In this document: in pieces, positions 6,598-10,658 of the stretch
Position numbering within the stretch: position 1 is the stretch's first letter
How the letters are laid out: the number at the start of each line of letters is the position of its first letter
NCBI GenBank assembly: GCA_005777415.1
Contig: SXMI01000272.1
Location: 1-10,658 of the forward strand
Length of the DNA stretch: 10,658 bases
Source: Actinomycetota bacterium
Lineage (GTDB): Bacteria; Actinomycetota; Acidimicrobiia; Acidimicrobiales; Microtrichaceae
Reading direction: 5' to 3'
The notes under the pieces: model-generated
Told to the model about the DNA's origin: nothing
The model's input: only the letters and a program-made list of their open reading frames with translations
Database searches by the model: none
Made by a program: the position numbers and the translations under genes

Positions 6598-7448
6598 CGC
6601 GAGTAGTCGTAGAACCCGGCGCCGGACTTCCGCCCGAGCTGCCCGGCGGCGACCATCCGGCGGAGCACTGGCATGGCGGAGTAGTTCGGGTCGCGGAACT
6701 CGTCGTAGAGGGCATCGAGGATGGCGACCGAGGTGTCCAGCCCGACCAGGTCGAGCAGGGCGAGCGGCCCCATCGGGAACCCGCAGCCGCCCTTCATGGC
6801 GGCGTCGATGTCCTCGGCACTCGCCGTGCCGTTCTCGAGCATCCGCACGGCGTTGTTCAGGTAGGGGAAGAGCAGGGCGTTGACGATGAAGCCGGCGCGG
6901 TCCTTGACCTCGACCGGCGACTTGCCGCAGGCCTCGGCGAACGCCCGGCAGGCGGCGATGGTCTCGTCGGAGGCGGTCAGCGGGCGCACGATCTCGACCA
7001 GGGCCATGGCCGGCGCCGGGTTGAAGAAGTGCACACCGCAGACCCGGTCGGGGCGCTGCGTCGCCACGGCCATCTCGACCACGGGCAGGGTCGAGGTGTT
7101 GGTGGCGAGGATCGTGTCCGGCCCGCAGATCCCGTCGAGTTCGGTGAACAGCGCCTGCTTGATCGCCAGGTCCTCGACGACCGACTCGATCACGAGGTCG
7201 CAGTCGGCGACCGCGGCCAGATCGTCGGTGGCACTCACCCGCGCCCGGACCTCGTCGGCGACCGCCTGCTCGAGCTTGCCCCGCTCCACCTGCTTCGCCA
7301 GCGACTTCTCGAGCGAGGCGAGCATGGCGTCGGCCGTCGCCTGCTGCCGTGAACGCAGCACGACGGTGTGGCCGGACTTGGCCGCCACCTCCGCGATGCC
7401 CGAGCCCATGATGCCACTACCGAGGATGCCCACACGTTCGATCGTCAT
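6594..7448 (-). CDS. 3-hydroxyacyl-CoA (3-hydroxybutyryl-CoA) dehydrogenase
   Basis: 284 residues, the standard single-function length. It oxidises (S)-3-hydroxyacyl-CoA with NAD(P), or runs in reverse, in fatty-acid breakdown or short-chain acyl-CoA metabolism in the cytoplasm. The Rossmann fold opens with VGILGSGIMGSGIAEVAA, whose GxGxxG glycines are 10, 12 and 15. LVIESVVEDLAIKQ follows at about 85-98. The catalytic pair is His140 (in GVHFFNPAP) and Glu152 (in LVEIVRP). The C-terminal helical domain has KDRAGFIVNALLFPYLNNAV and GCGFPMGPLALLDLVGLD, ending GRKSGAGFYDYSR. It resembles clostridial Hbd and mycobacterial FadB2; the preferred chain length cannot be read here, so I leave the symbol blank. 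The ATG at 7448 has no Shine-Dalgarno, but TAGCAT lies 7 bases upstream, which suggests a leaderless message. The downstream gene aat overlaps its stop. Confidence 0.95.
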   Translation of the reverse strand: MTIERVGILGSGIMGSGIAEVAAKSGHTVVLRSRQQATADAMLASLEKSLAKQVERGKLEQAVADEVRARVSATDDLAAVADCDLVIESVVEDLAIKQALFTELDGICGPDTILATNTSTLPVVEMAVATQRPDRVCGVHFFNPAPAMALVEIVRPLTASDETIAACRAFAEACGKSPVEVKDRAGFIVNALLFPYLNNAVRMLENGTASAEDIDAAMKGGCGFPMGPLALLDLVGLDTSVAILDALYDEFRDPNYSAMPVLRRMVAAGQLGRKSGAGFYDYSR

Positions 7449-7455
7449 GCGGGCG

Positions 7456-7461
7456 ATGCTA
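7456..7461 (-). promoter_or_regulatory. -10-like hexamer TAGCAT, predicted leaderless promoter
   Basis: Read on the minus strand, TAGCAT is followed by seven bases (CGCCCGC) and then the ATG of the 3-hydroxyacyl-CoA dehydrogenase at 7448. The TANNNT form and the spacing predict transcription starting at the A of the ATG. No purine-rich ribosome binding site lies between them, which fits this. Confidence 0.5.
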
Positions 7462-7610
7462 GCGAGCGAGCCGGTCGTGACCCCAAGCCGCAGGCGGGAC
7501 GGGGCCCCGGGCCCGTGCGCCTCGGGATGGCTCGCTGCGTGGCGGGCATGTCAGGCTGTCGGCCGTCGGCCCACCGGTGGCGTCGGCATCGACGGAGGAG
7601 CGCGACGGTC

Positions 7611-8294
7611 ATGACGGGGACGTTGGCCCTGGTGGGCGGAGGTGAGTGGTCCGAGGCGTGCACCTTCGACGCCGACCTCCTGTCGGGGTGCGGTGACGTG
7701 CTGGTGATCCCCGCCGCGATGGCCTACGAGCGACCCGAGGCCGCCGTCGAGCGGGCTCGGGCCCACCTCGAGCCGCTCGGCGTCCGGGTCGACGTGCTCG
7801 ACGTCTACCGTCGCGCCCAGGCCATGGAGCCCGAGGCGTCGGCGGCGGTGGCGTCGGCGTCGGCGGTCTACGTCTCGAGCGGCTCGCCCATGCACCTCCG
7901 GTCCGTGCTGAAGGACACGCCGTTGCTCGACGCACTGGTGTCGGCCTGGAGGGGTGGCGCCGTGGTGGCGGTGGCGGGGGAGGCGACCTCGGTGCTCTGC
8001 ACGCACATGGTGGACAGCCGGGGCGGGGCCTTCACGGTCGGCCTCGAGCTGGTCACCTCGGCGACGTTCGTGCCGCGCCGAGACCGTTGGTCACCGGACA
8101 AGCTCCACCGGACCGTCGAGCTGGCGCCGGTCGACCTGCCCGTCGTCGGCATCGACGAGTCGACCGCCCTCGTCCACACGGGTCCGGGTGAGTGGAGCGT
8201 CTCGGGAGCCGGTGAGGTGCAGGTCTTCCTGGGAGGTCGGCGGGTCGGACTCGACACACTGCCTCGGGCGCTGAACCCGGTGCTCGAGGGCTGA
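7611..8294 (+). CDS. Peptidase S51 / cyanophycinase-like protein, apparently catalytically dead
   Basis: 227 residues from ATG 7611, which has GGAGGAG (7594-7600) 10 bases upstream. The fold class is the type-1 glutamine-amidotransferase-like domain of peptidase E and cyanophycinase. It begins MTGTLALVGGGEWSEACTFD, has DVLVIPAAMAYERPE and YVSSGSPMHLRSVLKDTPLL, and keeps GIDESTALV near residue 180. Active members have a Ser in a G-x-S-x-G elbow after the strand of small residues. Here that place reads AVAGEATSVLC (120-130), with no Ser in such a context. The region where the family has its catalytic His reads FVPRRDRW (153-160), with Arg instead. The rest of the domain looks well kept, so a binding or regulatory role is more likely than hydrolysis. 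It is divergent from the dehydrogenase operon and shows no functional link with its neighbours. Confidence 0.75.
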   Translation: MTGTLALVGGGEWSEACTFDADLLSGCGDVLVIPAAMAYERPEAAVERARAHLEPLGVRVDVLDVYRRAQAMEPEASAAVASASAVYVSSGSPMHLRSVLKDTPLLDALVSAWRGGAVVAVAGEATSVLCTHMVDSRGGAFTVGLELVTSATFVPRRDRWSPDKLHRTVELAPVDLPVVGIDESTALVHTGPGEWSVSGAGEVQVFLGGRRVGLDTLPRALNPVLEG

Positions 8295-8317
8295 TCCGCG
8301 TCGTGGTGTGAGCACGG

Positions 8318-8368
8318 CGGTGTCGGCCCGCCGGTGTCAGCTGGTGCCGGTGTCAGCCGGCCGGTGTC
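8318..8368. repeat. Four CGGTGTC copies in the convergent gap before the cyclophilin stop
   Basis: CGGTGTC occurs at 8318, 8332, 8348 and 8362, spaced 14, 16 and 14 bases apart. Two copies are part of a longer CCGGTGTCAGC (8331 and 8347). The third covers the cyclophilin stop codon and the fourth is in its last codons. CCGGTGTCAGCCGG has 4-bp complementary ends. It lies between converging genes and might help end transcription, but no clear stem with a T-run is visible. Confidence 0.4.
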
Positions 8369-9234
8369 TGCGTGATGCGGACCGACTCGATGACGACCGG
8401 CTCGGTCGGCTCCTGGCTGGCGTTGCCGAGCGAGCCGATCACGTCGATGACCTCACGGCCCGCGATCACCTCGCCGAACCGGGTGTAGTTCGCCGGGTTC
8501 AGCTGCTGGCCCCCACCCGGCAGGACGACGAAGAACTGGCTGCCGTTCGTCGCCGGGCCGGCGTTGGCCATGGCGAGCGAGTAGTCGGTGTAGGCCTCGG
8601 GACCGGACGGCAGTTCATCGCCGAAGCTGTAGCCGAGCTCGTTGTTGCCCCAGGGCTCGCCGTCGCCGTCCCCGCCCTGGATGACGAACCCGGGGACGAT
8701 CCGGTGGAACGGGACGCCGTCGTAGAAGCGGTAGCGGCTCAGCACGACGAAGTTGTTGGTCGCCACGGGGGCGGCGACGGGGTCGAGCTGCAGCGTGAAC
8801 GACCCCTTGTTGGTGGTGACCTCGGCGGTGTAGGTGGCCGCCGGGTCGATGCACGTGGGTGGTGGCCCGGCGAACTGCTGGACCCGCTTCTGGGAACCCT
8901 CGGCAGGCGGACATGGCGTCGGCTGGGTGAGCGTCATCCCGTCGGGTGGGGCGGGGAGCGTCGCCCCCTCGGCGACGGTCGTGGTGGTCTCCCCGGGGCT
9001 GGTTGTGGTGGTCTCCCCGGGGGTCGTCGTGGTCGAGCCGTCGGCGCTCGTCGATCCGCCGTCCTGGACGAGCAGGGCTGCGACACCCAACAGGAGCGCC
9101 GCCGCCAGCACGATGCCGACGACCGTGATGACCCGCTGCTTGCGCTGCTGGCGGGTCAGGTGCTTCCGGGCCTGATGGACCCGGGCGGTCCGGCCCTGCT
9201 TCTGGCGTGCGTGCTTCTCGGCGCTGGTACCCAC
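8353..9234 (-). CDS. Membrane-anchored extracytoplasmic cyclophilin (peptidyl-prolyl isomerase)
   Basis: 293 residues from GTG 9234. It speeds cis-trans isomerisation of X-Pro bonds, probably helping secreted proteins fold outside the membrane. The N terminus is strongly basic (many Lys/Arg/His/Gln, 1-34) and is followed by one membrane helix (35-56), which predicts an N-inside, C-outside anchor. A linker of about 30 residues holds TTTT runs in a repeated PGETTTT unit. The cyclophilin domain has FHRIVPGFVIQGGD (176-189, with the catalytic Arg), MANAGPATNGSQFF (222-235) and RFGEVIAGREVID. Two cysteines (CPPAEG and PPPTCIDP) precede the domain and could form a disulfide. I preferred this GTG over longer starts because it gives a clean basic N terminus and lies 8 bases after a TACGCT hexamer. 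The gene is divergent from lysC. Confidence 0.93.
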   Translation of the reverse strand: MGTSAEKHARQKQGRTARVHQARKHLTRQQRKQRVITVVGIVLAAALLLGVAALLVQDGGSTSADGSTTTTPGETTTTSPGETTTTVAEGATLPAPPDGMTLTQPTPCPPAEGSQKRVQQFAGPPPTCIDPAATYTAEVTTNKGSFTLQLDPVAAPVATNNFVVLSRYRFYDGVPFHRIVPGFVIQGGDGDGEPWGNNELGYSFGDELPSGPEAYTDYSLAMANAGPATNGSQFFVVLPGGGQQLNPANYTRFGEVIAGREVIDVIGSLGNASQEPTEPVVIESVRITQTPAG

Positions 9235-9242
9235 GGCGGGTG

Positions 9243-9248
9243 AGCGTA
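9243..9248 (-). promoter_or_regulatory. -10-like hexamer TACGCT, predicted leaderless promoter
   Basis: On the minus strand TACGCT is followed by eight bases and the GTG start of the cyclophilin at 9234. It shares the 115-base gap with the opposite-facing lysC hexamer at 9337. No -35 element is obvious. Confidence 0.45.
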
Positions 9249-9336
9249 GCGTCGGGTCGCTCCGACCCGGCGTCGGTCCGGGGTCCCGAGCGAGCAGGTC
9301 CGCCGCCCGTCGTGGGGCCTCACCGGGGTCGCCGTG

Positions 9337-9342
9337 TAGCGT
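9337..9342 (+). promoter_or_regulatory. -10-like hexamer TAGCGT, predicted leaderless lysC promoter
   Basis: TAGCGT is followed by TCGCGCC (7 bases) and the GTG of lysC at 9350. There is no Shine-Dalgarno in the interval, so a transcript starting at the GTG is the simplest reading. I see no leader peptide or riboswitch upstream; the gap to the cyclophilin start is 115 bases. Confidence 0.5.
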
Positions 9343-9349
9343 TCGCGCC

Positions 9350-10573
9350 GTGGCGTTGCTGGTCCAGAAGTACGGAGGGACGTCGGTCGCGGACGCCGAT
9401 CGCATCCGTGCGGTGGCCGACCAGGTCGCGCGGGCCCACCGTCGGGGCGATCAGGTCGTGCTCGTCGTCTCGGCCATGGGCAAGGAGACCGACGAGCTGC
9501 TGCGGCTCGCCGCCGAGGTCTCCGAGGACCTCCCCGGCCGAGAGATGGACATGCTGGTCACGGCCGGGGAACGGAAGGCCATCGCCCTGGTCGCCATGGC
9601 GATCGAGGCCGCCGGGGTCCCTTCGGGCAGCTACACCGGAAGCCAAGCGGGGTTCGTGACCGACACGAACCACCGCAACGCCAAGATCCTCGAGGTCGGT
9701 GCCGCTCGGATCCGGGCTGCGCTCGACGAGGGGCGGGTTCCCGTGGTGGCCGGTGCGCAGGGCGTGTCGACCGACCACGACGTGACCTTCCTCGGCCGCG
9801 GCGGGTCGGACACGACCGCGGTCGCGTTGGCGAAGGCGCTGGGTGCCGACGCCTGTGAGCTCTACACGGACGTGTCCGGGGTCTTCACCACGGACCCCCG
9901 GGTGGTCAGCTCGGCCCGACGGATGCACTCGATCACGTACGACGAGATGCTCGAGATGACCGCAGCCGGCTGCCCCAAGCCGGCCATGCGATCGGTGGAG
10001 TTCGCACATCGGCACGGCGTGCCCCTGCACGTCCGGTCCGCATTCACCTGGGAACCAGGCACCTGGGTCGTCGAGGAGAGTCCAGACATGGAAGCAGCTC
10101 TGATCCGTTCGGTCGTGGCCGATTCGTCCGAGGCGAAGGTCACCGTCTCCGGTGTGCCCGATCAGCCCGGTGTCGCCGCCCGGCTGTTCCGGGAGCTCGC
10201 GGACGAGGACGTGAACGTCGACATGATCGTCCAGAACGTCTCGGCGGCCGGGGTCACCGACATCTCGTTCACCGTCCCGCACACGGACCTGGCACGCGCC
10301 GTTCAGGTCTGCGAGTCCCAGCGGGACTCGACCGGACCGACGTCGGTGGTCGCCGACCAGCGCATCGCCAAGGTGTCGGTCGTCGGTGCCGGGATGAAGT
10401 CGAACCCCGGTGTGGCCGCAACGATGTTCGAGGTGCTCGCGGCCAACGGGATCAACATCGAGATGATCTCCACCTCGGCGATCCGGATCTCGTGCGTGAT
10501 CGCCGAGGATGCCGTCGATCGGGCGGTGCAGGTGCTGCACGACGCGTTCGAACTCGACCGCACCACCTTCTGA
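9350..10573 (+). CDS. lysC: Aspartate kinase (aspartokinase), alpha subunit
   Basis: 407 residues from GTG 9350. It phosphorylates aspartate with ATP, the first step toward lysine (and diaminopimelate), threonine and methionine, and is the usual point of feedback control. The kinase domain (1 to about 245) starts MALLVQKYGGTSVADADRIR, with the aspartate/ATP motif KYGGTS (7-12), VTAGERKAIAL, and GRGGSDTTAVALA (149-161). Two ACT domains follow: AKVTVSGVPDQPGVAA (from 262) and AKVSVVGAGMKSNPGVAA with EMISTSAIRISCVI. They normally bind lysine and/or threonine. Where many relatives read GAKVLHPRSVE, this one reads GCPKPAMRSVE (207-217). In many actinobacteria asd follows; the window ends 85 bases after the stop, so that cannot be tested. 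An internal start for the beta subunit is listed separately. Confidence 0.96.
   Translation: MALLVQKYGGTSVADADRIRAVADQVARAHRRGDQVVLVVSAMGKETDELLRLAAEVSEDLPGREMDMLVTAGERKAIALVAMAIEAAGVPSGSYTGSQAGFVTDTNHRNAKILEVGAARIRAALDEGRVPVVAGAQGVSTDHDVTFLGRGGSDTTAVALAKALGADACELYTDVSGVFTTDPRVVSSARRMHSITYDEMLEMTAAGCPKPAMRSVEFAHRHGVPLHVRSAFTWEPGTWVVEESPDMEAALIRSVVADSSEAKVTVSGVPDQPGVAARLFRELADEDVNVDMIVQNVSAAGVTDISFTVPHTDLARAVQVCESQRDSTGPTSVVADQRIAKVSVVGAGMKSNPGVAATMFEVLAANGINIEMISTSAIRISCVIAEDAVDRAVQVLHDAFELDRTTF
10088..10573 (+). CDS. Aspartate kinase beta subunit from an internal in-frame start
   Basis: ATG 10088 is codon 247 of lysC, just before the ACT domains, and has GAGGAG (10073-10078) 9 bases upstream. 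The product would be 161 residues beginning MEAALIRSVVADSSEAKVTV, containing both regulatory ACT domains and no kinase domain. In Corynebacterium glutamicum and Bacillus subtilis the same gene makes alpha and beta subunits this way, and the corynebacterial beta begins similarly (MEEAVLTGV). An alpha2-beta2 enzyme would then carry the feedback site at the subunit interface. The ribosome binding site and position are seen directly; actual internal initiation is inferred. Confidence 0.55.
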   Translation: MEAALIRSVVADSSEAKVTVSGVPDQPGVAARLFRELADEDVNVDMIVQNVSAAGVTDISFTVPHTDLARAVQVCESQRDSTGPTSVVADQRIAKVSVVGAGMKSNPGVAATMFEVLAANGINIEMISTSAIRISCVIAEDAVDRAVQVLHDAFELDRTTF

Positions 10574-10600
10574 TCCGCAGACCCCCCTCCTGCCGGCTTG

Positions 10601-10658
10601 GTCGTCGTCCTCGTCGTCCTTGCCGTCCTTGCCGGCCTTGCCGTCCTTGCCGGCTTTG
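10601..10658. repeat. 9-bp tandem repeat CCTTGCCG(T/G) reaching the window edge
   Basis: CCTTGCCG recurs every 9 bases at 10618, 10627, 10636 and 10645, with a partial unit running into the edge. It is preceded by a GTC/CTC triplet stretch (10601-10617) with a related period. Because 9 is a multiple of 3, any frame gives a repeating peptide. On the minus strand one frame reads as Gly-Lys-Ala / Gly-Lys-Asp triplets followed by DDEDDD. On the plus strand one frame reads LVVVLVVLAVLAGLAVLAGF. Neither has a convincing start or stop inside the window, so I leave it as a repeat. It begins 27 bases after the lysC stop. Confidence 0.8.

Noticed and set aside
7368..7610. An N-terminal extension of the S51-like gene to the first in-frame start
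   Set aside because: It would overlap the start of the divergent dehydrogenase and its promoter hexamer. The GGAGGAG site and the family-like MTGTLALVGGGEW beginning support ATG 7611.
8308..9243. A 311-residue plus-strand open frame opposite the cyclophilin
   Set aside because: The minus strand encodes clear cyclophilin motifs over the same bases. The plus-strand peptide has no recognisable family features.
9320..10540. A 406-residue minus-strand open frame opposite lysC, continuing open to the window edge through the tandem repeat
   Set aside because: lysC on the plus strand is unmistakable. The antisense frame is the same kind of shadow, and the collagen-like repeat has no stop or start to tie it to a gene here.

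Overview
The window is a GC-rich bacterial chromosome segment with dense genes, GTG starts, G/C-ending codons and Shine-Dalgarno sites of the GGAGG type. The gene order rpsF-ssb-rpsR-rplI-dnaB is the conserved arrangement near the origin in Actinomycetota. The style of the proteins (membrane-anchored cyclophilin with a Thr-rich linker, actinobacterial Aat, aspartate kinase variant) suggests class Acidimicrobiia. The phylum is well supported; the class is inferred from recalled protein style. I see no tRNA, rRNA, CRISPR array, insertion sequence or phage gene.

Region 1 (1-1404) is a tightly packed ribosome and replication operon: the 3' end of rpsF, then ssb, rpsR and rplI. rpsR and rplI overlap their upstream neighbours by 1 and 4 bases. 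S18 is cysteine-free and carries an acidic C-terminal extension of about 50 residues. Region 2 (1405-4053) is the replicative helicase gene dnaB. Its leader has two DnaA-box-like 9-mers and a perfect 9-bp inverted repeat. The coding sequence is interrupted in frame by a 387-residue intein at the RESG/SIEQD site. The splicing residues are intact, but the LAGLIDADG homing-endonuclease part looks eroded.

Region 3 (4054-8294) holds accessory and metabolic genes. They are a VOC-family metalloprotein (-), a YbhN/flippase-like membrane protein (+), aat for the N-end rule (-, apparently with a CTG start), a 3-hydroxyacyl-CoA dehydrogenase (-), and a peptidase-S51-like protein (+) that seems to have lost its catalytic nucleophile and histidine. 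Region 4 (8295-10658) has a membrane-anchored extracytoplasmic cyclophilin (-) divergent from lysC aspartate kinase (+). lysC carries a plausible internal start for a separate beta (ACT-domain) subunit. The window ends in a 9-bp tandem repeat of unclear coding status.

A recurring regulatory theme is that four genes (4758+, 7448-, 9234-, 9350+) have a TANNNT -10-like hexamer ending 6-8 bases before the start codon, which predicts leaderless transcripts. I do not see a wholly new multi-gene system. The best leads are the eroded-endonuclease intein, the apparent S51 pseudoenzyme, the CTG-started aat, and the DnaA-box-like sites in front of dnaB.
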